Shown here: positions 19,001 through 26,720 of the stretch, in pieces
How the letters are laid out: the number at the start of each line of letters is the position of its first letter
Position numbering within the stretch: position 1 is the first letter of the stretch
NCBI GenBank assembly: GCA_902529115.1
Contig: CABZVB010000001.1
Location: 231,921 to 295,920, forward strand
Origin: an uncultured Balneola sp.
GTDB lineage: Bacteria > Bacteroidota > Rhodothermia > Balneolales > Balneolaceae
DNA length: 64,000 nt
Reading direction: 5' to 3'
The notes under the pieces: generated by a model
What the model was told of the DNA's origin: nothing
Databases searched by the model: none
Seen by the model: only the letters and a program-made list of their open reading frames with translations
Made by a program: the position numbers and the translations under genes

Positions 19001-19276
19001 ATTGTCATCGGTGATATAGATGTCTTTAATTTGTGTATTTAATAGTGAAGTATTGTCACTGACATTTGATTCATATTCATATATATTTTGGTCTATAAGG
19101 GCATTTAGGCCTTCATTGGTACCAACCCAAATGATTCCAAAATTATCAGATTCTAATGATTCAACGTAGTTTGATGATAAACCATTAATTGGTTGGGATA
19201 CTTGTGCCTTTAAGTTTTGATTAAAAGTTATAAAAGCTAGTATTGGCGCAAATATATTTATCAGAACAAACTTCAA
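16034..19276 (-). CDS. Transmembrane propeller sensor fused to SpoIIE/RsbU-type PP2C phosphatase
   Basis: A 1080-residue membrane sensor phosphatase. It has a signal peptide (to about residue 25, ...NLKAQ) and then a long extracytoplasmic region of two-component-regulator-propeller repeats (IIWVGTNEGLN, KIWIATNRGIN, LWIGTQNGL) with a Y_Y_Y-type domain near 725-800. One transmembrane helix (about 805-828) and a charged coiled segment with the ARDLQQSLLP signature precede the SpoIIE phosphatase domain (about 865-1078). The phosphatase Asp residues are all present: D883 (GGDYYDF), D900 (GDATGHG), D1016 (MSDG) and D1069/D1070 (PDDIT). Such domains dephosphorylate STAS antagonists, and a STAS/kinase pair lies convergently next to it. 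It is probably co-transcribed with the TPR gene 16 bases upstream. Confidence 0.92.
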   Translation of the reverse strand: MKFVLINIFAPILAFITFNQNLKAQVSQPINGLSSNYVESLESDNFGIIWVGTNEGLNALIDQNIYEYESNVSDNTSLLNTQIKDIYITDDNSVIAISDDGLSIFNRTNNSFKQLKTETKPVSIYSDPFTSDIYIGTENSGLIVLDNKFDLVKNYRFDLFDPSTISTNNLSSLTDSRGIYFEENKIWIATNRGINILDRKDSTITRGIANSQNNLSSSAINGFSSITINSSMIEPRSDYLLIGTDRGLNIYDRDNDRLINQKQFANSDVKNIIKINSKLFALLVNSRLTLLEYNSVSQGFKSTIIESSNNNSNVKKIHKQGDFLLVSGENFVSVYDNEFKIIFEEITEYPVTGVNIRNNFLWIGTQNGLTKHTLKKTLVSRINEGSEYYSKNEYYEVLLNNGVFSITDIPNKNTYEIEAPEEVLSDDYNKIILKKNYLLAMGNNTLYFYNLDFSFFALIFSYNFEFDWGEVNNIFLTDESFYVSTSNGIHEFESDLDNFSDFSFILAKNSYIYDELLNPNVPPNFTDIEKVNNTLWISSDLKTLSFHQIESLDSLVENKILEETNINAANSLNNIDNLYFAKEINEVYGGTSGRGLYKFDLELNQLVRLTREDGLLSNNISDIYYQDSILFIQSGQGLNLIKDGKIRSLTEEDGLSMSSFNTQSIHKIDSSNNIFISGTDGLFQFNYAELYDEDISNEIKLFRVVGYDKFNKPYPIQINNNEIKIDYQITSLLFDAYIGNHYKSDNNRYYYSINDETYNASVNGNQIIISSLPWYGSSIKIYLIDANGNRSINDIEIAITNTPPIWFSYQAFIFYLIILVGVYWIIQKQRVKKAKDNFEKERREKELNEARDLQQSLLPKSTPSTSIFDISTYLQSANEMGGDYYDFIEYENKLYSICGDATGHGVTSGIMVSVTKAGLNGVELESPSNMLSKLNQIVKKVNFGRIRMSLSVVKLEENAIEISSAAMPPYYLYKSKNNQLEEVLIPNLPLGGLSRTKYESNKHDFEIGDILVLMSDGLPELPNESNELLDYEAIYNEIFENIDKSAKQISNALLSLGKKWRTHLDDLPDDITLVVIKKVA

Positions 19277-19292
19277 CTAAAGATCTCAAATG

Positions 19293-20861
19293 TTAGAGTT
19301 GTCGTTTTGCTAGTTGTTGTACTAGTGCGGCTTCGCGAGTTGCAAATGTATTATTAGCAACTCTTTTCATGATTTGTGTGCTCTTATTTATATCACCGTT
19401 TCCTCTTAAAGCTAATGCATAAAAATAGCTATGGTAATGATCATCATCCATTTCGATATTTGAAATGGTAGAATAATGATCAATTGCTGCTTTATTATTT
19501 CCGCTCATCAATGCAGCGTAACCGCTCAATTTATAGTATTGAGTTAGAGCATTCGGGTCTAAAGAAAGATTTTTCTCAAGTAATGCTTTTAATCTAGAAA
19601 GTTGTGGTGCTAAATTTGGAGAACCGAATATGATATCTTTCCATATTCGTAAACTTTGCAGATAAATATCATGATTATTTTTAATTGTTAGTAGTTGCTC
19701 TCGACTTGCACCGGATGTTAAATACGAATTTAGCTCTGTTCTTTTGAATTGAACTATTTGTTGTAGCGATTTATTTGCGCCTTGTTCATCTTGATTGTGT
19801 AAGTATGAAATAAAAATATTTTCTTCCATTAAAGTAATAGCGCTAGTTTTCCAACCCGGGTCTTCATTTGAAGTATTAATTTCAGTACGCATTTTTGTAA
19901 ATGCTAATATTGCTTTTTCATAGTCTCTTTCATAAAAATAAGTGAAGACTGGATATTGATAATAAGTAGGTTTTTGCTTAAAGCTCAAATACTCCAAGCA
20001 TTCGTCGTAGAGATCTCGAGCCTTTTTATAATTCCCACTAAATGTTTCTACATGTCCTAGCATCAAAAGAATATTTGAATACGTAAAGTCTTGTTCACTG
20101 GGTTCACCCATGAGTAATCTAGCACTTTCATACGCTTGCTTTGCTAAACTTAAGTTATTCTGTCCTCGGTAGACATTGCCTAGGAATCGCTGAGGTCCGG
20201 GATTTTTAGGTTGAACACTAGCTGCCTGTAACAACAAACTAGTCGCAAGTTCTAAGTCTCTTTCTTCGATAGGAAAGTTGACTATTGCATTATCGACGGG
20301 GAAATGAAGCTGTGCTCTGCGAAATAAAGCGGGGAAAGAGCTAGGATTATTGACCAATATTTCTGCATACCTTGAGTCTTTGCCATACGGATCTTTGAGA
20401 TCATTCTTGAAATCAGCTGATATTAATCTTAATTGATAGTAATCTGGATATTTGTCAATTAAATTATCAATAATTTTATCCCCACTCACAATGTCTAAAT
20501 TAATGTACTGTTCGTATGTAGCTTCAATGATTTTACCTTCAATTTCTGATACATTAGCTCTATTTGCATAAGCATTGTTTAGGTTTGCTCTATAATCGGC
20601 ATTTGATATGAGAGGATTATTATATGATTTAGCAAAATAGAAATTTGGATCAAGCTCTAAGATTTCTACTAGTATGGGTGGGTTATCATTGCCTTTAAAC
20701 TCTTCACTGTTTTTCATCACCGTTCTCATCAATTCAACTGCTTTTTCTGAATTTGATGTTAGTGGAATTAAGTTAGTATTCTGCGCAAATGCTGTGGCTG
20801 AAAGTAGTACTAAACTTAAAGCAATCGAGAAGAATTGTACTTTTTTCATAGTAAAGTCCAT
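19293..20861 (-). CDS. Secreted tetratricopeptide-repeat protein
   Basis: A 522-residue protein with a signal peptide (hydrophobic core near residues 9-22, ending ATAFAQ) and scattered TPR units, for example around residues 205-250 (RFLGNVYRGQNNLSLAKQAY), 260-290 (LGHVETFSGNYKKARDLY) and 450-480 (GYAALMSGNNKAAIDHY). It should be periplasmic or surface exposed. The frame can start at 20861 (MDFTMKK) or at 20849 (MKKVQ), and the second gives the neater signal peptide. It ends 16 bases before the propeller phosphatase, so an accessory sensing or scaffolding role for that receptor is plausible (inference). secG lies 26 bases upstream on the same strand. Confidence 0.85.
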   Translation of the reverse strand: MDFTMKKVQFFSIALSLVLLSATAFAQNTNLIPLTSNSEKAVELMRTVMKNSEEFKGNDNPPILVEILELDPNFYFAKSYNNPLISNADYRANLNNAYANRANVSEIEGKIIEATYEQYINLDIVSGDKIIDNLIDKYPDYYQLRLISADFKNDLKDPYGKDSRYAEILVNNPSSFPALFRRAQLHFPVDNAIVNFPIEERDLELATSLLLQAASVQPKNPGPQRFLGNVYRGQNNLSLAKQAYESARLLMGEPSEQDFTYSNILLMLGHVETFSGNYKKARDLYDECLEYLSFKQKPTYYQYPVFTYFYERDYEKAILAFTKMRTEINTSNEDPGWKTSAITLMEENIFISYLHNQDEQGANKSLQQIVQFKRTELNSYLTSGASREQLLTIKNNHDIYLQSLRIWKDIIFGSPNLAPQLSRLKALLEKNLSLDPNALTQYYKLSGYAALMSGNNKAAIDHYSTISNIEMDDDHYHSYFYALALRGNGDINKSTQIMKRVANNTFATREAALVQQLAKRQL

Positions 20862-20887
20862 TTAGAATATTAAATATTTTATCTGAG

Positions 20888-21244
20888 TTATTCTTCAATA
20901 GGCACTGATACTTCGCCAGTAGACGAATTATCGAATGTTGGCATAGGTGGCATGGTATTATCCTGCATGAGAGGAGCTCCACTTTGTAAAATACTATTCT
21001 GTGATTCTGGTCTGTCAATTACAAAATTGGCAAGCACGCAAAGAAAAAGAAAGATGCCTCCTAAATAAGATGTAGCTTTTGATAATAAATCAGCTGTTCT
21101 TCTTGCTCCAAGACCAGAACTTCCACCCATAGATGTAGCTCCGATGCCTGAAAGACCTTGTCCAGAGCCATTTTGAAGTAGTACAACAACTATTAAAAGT
21201 GCACAGATGATTGCAATAATAATTGTTAATGTAAGGTATAACAT
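20888..21244 (-). CDS. secG: Preprotein translocase subunit SecG
   Basis: The small SecYEG accessory subunit, 118 residues. It has the typical hairpin of an N-terminal helix (about 3-24, IIIAIICALLIVVVLLQ), the glycine-rich loop (QNGSGQGLSGIGATSMGG), the RRTADLLSKATSYLG segment and a second helix (about 58-76). The C-terminal extension is Pro/Ser-rich and variable, as in other SecG proteins. It is the most upstream gene of a minus-strand run secG-TPR-phosphatase with short gaps, although a separate promoter for the downstream pair is possible. Confidence 0.92.
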   Translation of the reverse strand: MLYLTLTIIIAIICALLIVVVLLQNGSGQGLSGIGATSMGGSSGLGARRTADLLSKATSYLGGIFLFLCVLANFVIDRPESQNSILQSGAPLMQDNTMPPMPTFDNSSTGEVSVPIEE

Positions 21245-21352
21245 AATACTATAAATAACGTTTGGTTGTTTTCAGAAATATATTCATAATTGTATTCTAA
21301 AACCAATTCCTGATGCATTATAAACCATAACAAATGTGGCCAAATACTCTAT

Positions 21353-22345
21353 ATGATAAACTTATTATTTAATAGAGAAGAAAAAAGATTTCGAGCGGGT
21401 ATAAGAATACCATTCTTTTTTTTAGGTATGATTGCATTAGTGGCGATTATACAATCAATCCCTATGGCGGGGTGGCAGTGGATGCTCGTTATACCCTTTG
21501 CTTATGGTTGGTACAGGTTAAATTTATTTCTAACGGATCATCGCATTACAAAAGATAGCCCATGGTATCATGGCGGATTGTATTGGAATAAAACTTCGTT
21601 AATGCACTATATAGCTGGCTGGACGATTGGTTTACTAGCTATAAGCTCAATGGTTGGAGTTGGTTGGATGTTAGGTTATTATAATGTTGAATCAGTTGGC
21701 TATGTAGTTGAAAATAATGCTACTTATGACTCTGCCCAATTATTCCGATTATCTGTATTGTGGTATTATTCAATCTTTCTTTTTTTTGTTCAAATGCTGG
21801 CAGTTGGGTTTTATGAGGAAGTAATGATTAGAGGCTATATGCTCATTAATCTTAGGGAAGGAGTGTGGTGGAAGGCTATTTCAGTAGAGATGGCCCTTTT
21901 TGTTGCTGTAATTCTGTCTTCCTTGGTTTTTTCATTGGCTCATCTGTTCAATCCAAATGTGTCTATCATTACTTTTTTGACTATTATTTTGGCGGGTCTT
22001 TTACTGGCCTTTCCATTTATTTGGACAGGTAATTTAGCTCTTTCTGTTGGATTACATAATGCTTGGAATTTTATTTTAGGTGGTATATTTGGGTTTAAGG
22101 CAAGCGGTTTATCATCTGCGGCATCCGTTGTATCCATTCAATCAACAGGGCCAAAATGGTGGACGGGGGGGTTATTTGGCCCAGAAGCCGGTATATCAGG
22201 GGTCTTTGCTATGAGTTTGTCTTTATTACTCATTATTATTTTTTTGCAAGCATCTTTGAAGCAAAGCGGCATTCACAGTGATTGGTTAAATCCCACAAAA
22301 GTTTCTGCCAATCATCTCAGCCATAAGACAAATGATCTCGAATAA
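21353..22345 (+). CDS. CPBP (CAAX/Abi) family intramembrane metalloprotease
   Basis: A 330-residue polytopic membrane protein of the CPBP/Rce1-like family. The putative active-site motifs are all present within membrane segments: E155-E156-V-M-I-R160 (EExxxR), FSLAH197 and H235-N-A-W-N239 (HxxxN). About eight hydrophobic segments are visible. Family members cleave prenylated proteins in eukaryotes and have varied, often unknown, roles in bacteria. The gene stands alone between divergent secG and the convergent serine palmitoyltransferase-like gene. A small CTCGA-ATAA-TCGAG repeat at 22337-22350 overlaps its stop codon. Confidence 0.9.
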   Translation: MINLLFNREEKRFRAGIRIPFFFLGMIALVAIIQSIPMAGWQWMLVIPFAYGWYRLNLFLTDHRITKDSPWYHGGLYWNKTSLMHYIAGWTIGLLAISSMVGVGWMLGYYNVESVGYVVENNATYDSAQLFRLSVLWYYSIFLFFVQMLAVGFYEEVMIRGYMLINLREGVWWKAISVEMALFVAVILSSLVFSLAHLFNPNVSIITFLTIILAGLLLAFPFIWTGNLALSVGLHNAWNFILGGIFGFKASGLSSAASVVSIQSTGPKWWTGGLFGPEAGISGVFAMSLSLLLIIIFLQASLKQSGIHSDWLNPTKVSANHLSHKTNDLE

Positions 22346-22365
22346 TCGAGTCTTCAAAGAATTTT

Positions 22366-23592
22366 TTAAGCACTTATTTTGGAGGCTTCCATCTCCACAA
22401 ACTCTTTGATCGCTTCAAAAGCTGTGAGTGTTTTTTCGATATGTACATCATTATGAGCTGCCGTTGGGATTAGTCGAATTAATACCACACCTTTTGGAAC
22501 TACTGGATAGGCAACACCACTAACAAAAATCCCATGCTCTTCACGAAGAATACGCATAATACCTGTACATAGATCTGTACTTCCTTGCGTTAAAACAGGA
22601 GTTACCGGACTTTCAGAAGGCAGCACATTATATCCAATCTTGATGAGTCCTTCACGTAATTTCAAAGTATTAGACCAAAGCTTTTCTCTCCACTCTGGAT
22701 GTTGACGAATCATTTTGAGCCGCTCTCTAGCAGTAGCTACTATAGGTAATGGAAGAGATTTTGCAAAGATCTGGCTTCGCACATTTGCCTTTAAGAATTG
22801 AATGACTCTTGGTTCTGATGCAACAAAAGCACCAATTAACGCAACTGCTTTAGCGAATGTGCCGAAATAGATGTCTATTCCATCTTGGCATTCAAGCTGA
22901 GTACCTGTTCCTGACCCATCATGCCCTAAAGTTCCAAAGCCATGAGCGTCATCGACAAGTAGGCGAAAAGGAACCTCCTCTTTTAACTTGATAATTTCAG
23001 GAATAATCCCAAGGTCACCAGTCATACCAAAAACCCCTTCTGTTACAACAAGTATGGAAGAGTTGTCTTTTTTCTTTGCTGCTGCACGGTACAACTGCTT
23101 CTTAAAACTTTCAATATCGTTATGTTTGAATACGGATTTATCTGCTATCGCTAATTGTTTTCCATCAACGATACAGGCATGACTTAACTCATCATATATT
23201 AGATAGTCATTTCGATCTACTAAGGCATGTATCACGCTCATAATACCCTGGTAACCATAGTTTAGTAGTTGTGCACCTTCTTTATGAACAAATGTAGCTA
23301 ACTCTTTTTCGAGGGCTTCATGTTCGTCAGAATTACCCGTCATTAATCGGGCACCCATAGGTGCACTAAGGCTATATTTCGCCGTAGCCTCGGCGTCGAC
23401 TTGTTTAATTTTTTCGTTACTACCTACACCCAAATAATCGTTTATACTCCAAACGACCATATCTTTTCCATTAAATTTCATTTCAGGTCCAAGTGGTCCC
23501 TCCAATTTAGGAAAAGTAATGTAGCCATATCCGGCTGATGTGAAGGGTCCTAGAGGACTGGGGCGATTCGCCAGCTTATCAAATAAATCCAT
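22366..23592 (-). CDS. Serine palmitoyltransferase-like alpha-oxoamine synthase (PLP enzyme)
   Basis: A 408-residue fold-type I PLP enzyme of the alpha-oxoamine synthase group, which condenses an amino acid with an acyl-CoA. The PLP Lys is K248 in YFGTFAKAVALIGAF; the cofactor-contacting VDDAHGFGTLG and DELSHAC motifs and the GTG-x-x-L loop are present. The GTFAK context and the N-terminal extension resemble bacteroidete serine palmitoyltransferases, which start sphingolipid synthesis, more than KBL or BioF. The substrate assignment is an inference, because no other sphingolipid or biotin gene is in the window. No partner gene is co-directional nearby. Confidence 0.75.
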   Translation of the reverse strand: MDLFDKLANRPSPLGPFTSAGYGYITFPKLEGPLGPEMKFNGKDMVVWSINDYLGVGSNEKIKQVDAEATAKYSLSAPMGARLMTGNSDEHEALEKELATFVHKEGAQLLNYGYQGIMSVIHALVDRNDYLIYDELSHACIVDGKQLAIADKSVFKHNDIESFKKQLYRAAAKKKDNSSILVVTEGVFGMTGDLGIIPEIIKLKEEVPFRLLVDDAHGFGTLGHDGSGTGTQLECQDGIDIYFGTFAKAVALIGAFVASEPRVIQFLKANVRSQIFAKSLPLPIVATARERLKMIRQHPEWREKLWSNTLKLREGLIKIGYNVLPSESPVTPVLTQGSTDLCTGIMRILREEHGIFVSGVAYPVVPKGVVLIRLIPTAAHNDVHIEKTLTAFEAIKEFVEMEASKISA

Positions 23593-23721
23593 TAGCTAAA
23601 CAGTGATTAATTAAATATGGTTGAACCGTTTGGTTCTTTTTGTTGCGTCTACATCTTGATTACTTATTACAAGTATATATTAAATTTAAGAAAGTTTGTG
23701 TATAACTAAAAAAATGAACAA

Positions 23722-25110
23722 TTATTTATCTAAATAATCTGGGCGAACGATAAATAGACCATTACGTATGTCACTAATTAAAAGTGTTCCACTGGGTAAA
23801 TAAGGATAATTACCCCATGAACCATTCCAGTTTGCGTCATTATGGCTCGGCTCAGAATCAAAATAAGCTACTTCGTTAAGACGTGCTTTATCTACATCAA
23901 GTAAATCAAAAACTCGAAGGCCGCTACTGTAATTAGATTGTATCAAATAGTTATCTCTTACAAATAGGTTGTGATCAATAGAGTTGGTATTGTGCGTGTG
24001 ATATCCTAAAAAAGTGGGTTCATTGACGTTGGATACATCCCAAATATAAGTCTTGGTATTACGCCCAAGATTGAGCTCATCTAATTCATCATTCATTAAA
24101 AAGTATCGATGATCCTCAGTAAGCCAACCTTGATGAGAATATCCCATATCTGGGTGTGAAGTTGTTGATAAGGTTTGAGGATTATTTTTGTCATCTACGT
24201 CGGTAATTACAACAGCTCCTTCAGCAGAACTAAAGCACAATTCTTTATCTTTGTATTGGTCGTCAGGTCCGTTATATAATATACATTGTGTGTCATGTAT
24301 ATATCCAATCCCTGCGCTATAGAGTGAATTCACCTCGGTAGCTGGATCACTATAACAACCAGCAAAAGTCGGATTCTTAGGTTTATTTAGGTCGATTATG
24401 TGTAACCCTGTTTTATTTCTAGAACCACAGGTATCTGCTTGAGTTACACCAACAGCGTACCCAAATCCAGTAGCTTCGTTTATCGCAATATTATGAGCAT
24501 TACCCAATTTAGTATAGAGTGCATCTTCTTTAAAACTGAGGAATTGGTCTTCAAAGGTTCTTAGCCTAGTTAGATCAAATACTTGTACACCGTGAATTTG
24601 AGCATCGGACACAACAAACATATGATCATCAAATACTTTCATATCCCTCCAAGCAGAACCTTGAGTTACCATCTTAGCCGTGGTACTACTCCCTAGTCCT
24701 AAATTACAAGCTGGGAAATCGTTCAGATTGAATGAGTTATATTTCGAAGGTAAATCTGATTCAATTAATTTCCCAATAACTGTTGGCTGATTTGGGTTAG
24801 TTACATCTACAAAACTAACACCATCGGTTAATCCAACTAAAGCATACTCTTTAGATGTTTCAATATCAAACCAACCCCAAATATCATTAACCTGTTGCCC
24901 ACCCAAGTCTATTGGGGTTAAATGAGCATATAAGCTAAGGTTAGAGCAGGGGTATAAATCAGCAGCCAGATTATTTTCACAAGGATTATTTGCAGTTAAA
25001 AGATCAGTCTTGGGTATATCAGTCATACCTCCATTACTTGGATTTGAGTCAAAAGTACACCCAGCAAGGCAGGATAAAATAAATACCAACAGTAATTTTT
25101 TTGGTTTCAT
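23722..25110 (-). CDS. Choice-of-anchor-B / LVIVD-repeat lipoprotein
   Basis: A 462-residue predicted lipoprotein: the signal peptide ends in the lipobox L-A-G-C (Cys17), so it should be anchored in the outer membrane or exported. The rest is a beta-propeller-like run of LVIVD-type repeats (YALVGLTDGVSFVDVTNP, HMFVVSDAQIHGVQVFDL, NYLIQSNYSSGLRVFDL). The overall order matches choice-of-anchor-B family proteins, whose function is unknown. Cysteines near residues 43 and 54 may form a disulfide. It appears to be transcribed alone. Confidence 0.85.
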   Translation of the reverse strand: MKPKKLLLVFILSCLAGCTFDSNPSNGGMTDIPKTDLLTANNPCENNLAADLYPCSNLSLYAHLTPIDLGGQQVNDIWGWFDIETSKEYALVGLTDGVSFVDVTNPNQPTVIGKLIESDLPSKYNSFNLNDFPACNLGLGSSTTAKMVTQGSAWRDMKVFDDHMFVVSDAQIHGVQVFDLTRLRTFEDQFLSFKEDALYTKLGNAHNIAINEATGFGYAVGVTQADTCGSRNKTGLHIIDLNKPKNPTFAGCYSDPATEVNSLYSAGIGYIHDTQCILYNGPDDQYKDKELCFSSAEGAVVITDVDDKNNPQTLSTTSHPDMGYSHQGWLTEDHRYFLMNDELDELNLGRNTKTYIWDVSNVNEPTFLGYHTHNTNSIDHNLFVRDNYLIQSNYSSGLRVFDLLDVDKARLNEVAYFDSEPSHNDANWNGSWGNYPYLPSGTLLISDIRNGLFIVRPDYLDK

Positions 25111-25383
25111 TTTTTAAACTAAAGGGAATAGAAAAGGTGTTAGCTTAGCTCAGGTTCAGAGAATGCAAATTTTTTAATCTCAAAAGTGGTTTTTTGAATA
25201 TAAGTTTTAATGGGTATATACAATATAAAACATTAAATAATGTAAGCATACCAAGATTAGTATTCATTTGTTTGGCGCATTTAGTGATTATTGCAAATTT
25301 ATGATCTATTAAATCAGCTAAGTTTTATACATTTTATGTACTGTTCAATACAAGTTTATTAGTTTCACCATTACCACTATTCT

Positions 25384-26529
25384 ATGAAAAATACCCACAT
25401 TGAAACATTGGCCATACATGGTAGCATGAGAGCCCAAACTGCTGAAAATAGTCCAATAGTACCTGGTATTGAACTATCTACAATTTACGAGCATGCAAAA
25501 GGTGGGTATAGGGAAGGAGATTTAAAATATAGTCGTCTTCAAAATCCAAATCGTATGGAGTTAGAAAGGGTATTGTGCGATTTGGAAAAGGGAGCAGAAG
25601 CAGCAGCTTTTTCTTCAGGTATTGCCGCTATTAATGCGGTATTTCAAACTCTTTCACATGGCGACCATGTACTTATACCCAGTGATGTTTACTTTGGCAC
25701 TCGAAAATTAATATGGGAGTTTTCGGAGCGGTGGGGGTTAGAAATAGATTATGTGGATATGACCCAGTTGGAAACTGTGGTTGCTGCTACAAAAAAGAAT
25801 ACACGAATGATATGGATTGAAACTCCTTCCAACCCTCAGATGTTCATTATCGATATTGAGGCTGTGGCTAATTGGGCGCATGATCAGGAGATAGTCGTGG
25901 TCGTAGATAATACTTGGCCAACACCATACAATATCAACCCTACAGACTTTGGGGTTGATTTGGTTGTTCATTCCACAACCAAGTATCTAGGAGGTCACTC
26001 GGATCTTATCGGTGGCGTGGTTATTGCGAAAGATTTGGGGCCCTTAATGGATCGGATAAGAAGCGTACAAGCTCTTCAAGGAGGCGTACCTTCTCCTTTT
26101 GATGCATGGATGTTATGCCGTAGTATACGTAGTTTCCCCTACCGTATGAGAGCACATAACGAGAACGCCTTTCAATTAGCTGAATTTATGATTCATCTAC
26201 CGGGTATTGAAGAGGTATTCTACCCCGGTTTAGAATCCCACCCAGGGCATAACATTGCCAAATTACAAATGCGAGCGTTTGGTGGCATGATATCTTTTCT
26301 AGTAAATGGAGGAGAATCTGCGGCAAAAAAAGTTGTCGCATCTTCGCGAATCATCAAGGCCGCTACTAGTCTGGGTGGTATTGAAAGTATTTGGGAGCAC
26401 AGAAAATCTACCGAAGGACCTTTGTCTGAGACGCCGAATAATTTGATTCGCTTAAGTGTAGGCTTAGAACATGTTGAGGATTTAAAAGTTGATTTACATC
26501 AAGCAATAGAAGCTTCACTTACTACTTAG
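25384..26529 (+). CDS. Cystathionine gamma-synthase/beta-lyase family PLP enzyme
   Basis: A 381-residue trans-sulfuration enzyme. The PLP-binding Lys is K200 in the conserved VHSTTKYLGGHSD motif; YSRLQNPN, SSGIAAINAVF and the C-terminal SLGGIESI...RLSVGLEH region are all family hallmarks. It acts in methionine/cysteine interconversion, either joining an activated homoserine with cysteine or cleaving cystathionine. Sequence inspection does not decide between synthase, beta-lyase and gamma-lyase. It stands alone, with 273 bases upstream in which I see no recognisable riboswitch, and 191 bases before the E2 gene. Confidence 0.9.
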   Translation: MKNTHIETLAIHGSMRAQTAENSPIVPGIELSTIYEHAKGGYREGDLKYSRLQNPNRMELERVLCDLEKGAEAAAFSSGIAAINAVFQTLSHGDHVLIPSDVYFGTRKLIWEFSERWGLEIDYVDMTQLETVVAATKKNTRMIWIETPSNPQMFIIDIEAVANWAHDQEIVVVVDNTWPTPYNINPTDFGVDLVVHSTTKYLGGHSDLIGGVVIAKDLGPLMDRIRSVQALQGGVPSPFDAWMLCRSIRSFPYRMRAHNENAFQLAEFMIHLPGIEEVFYPGLESHPGHNIAKLQMRAFGGMISFLVNGGESAAKKVVASSRIIKAATSLGGIESIWEHRKSTEGPLSETPNNLIRLSVGLEHVEDLKVDLHQAIEASLTT

Positions 26530-26720
26530 TCAGTAATGACCTTGAGATGCTCGTGACTTACTATATGGTAAGTATCGAAAGAGGCTAATTTGTTTCCTTA
26601 AGGCCTATTTTATGATTTGATGTCTTAAAAATTATAGAGAACTTTACTATGTCTGTTTATATTTAAGAATCTGATAAAATAGACGAAAAATAAATCTACA
26701 ATAAACCCAACTAATTAGAT

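Noticed and set aside
22337..22370. Intrinsic terminator after the CPBP protease
   Set aside because: The CTCGA/TCGAG stem has only 5 base pairs, and the T-run begins 11 bases later.
25111..25383. Riboswitch (SAM-type) before the cystathionine synthase/lyase gene
   Set aside because: The 273 bases are uniformly A+T-rich, and I saw no conserved core or stable stems.
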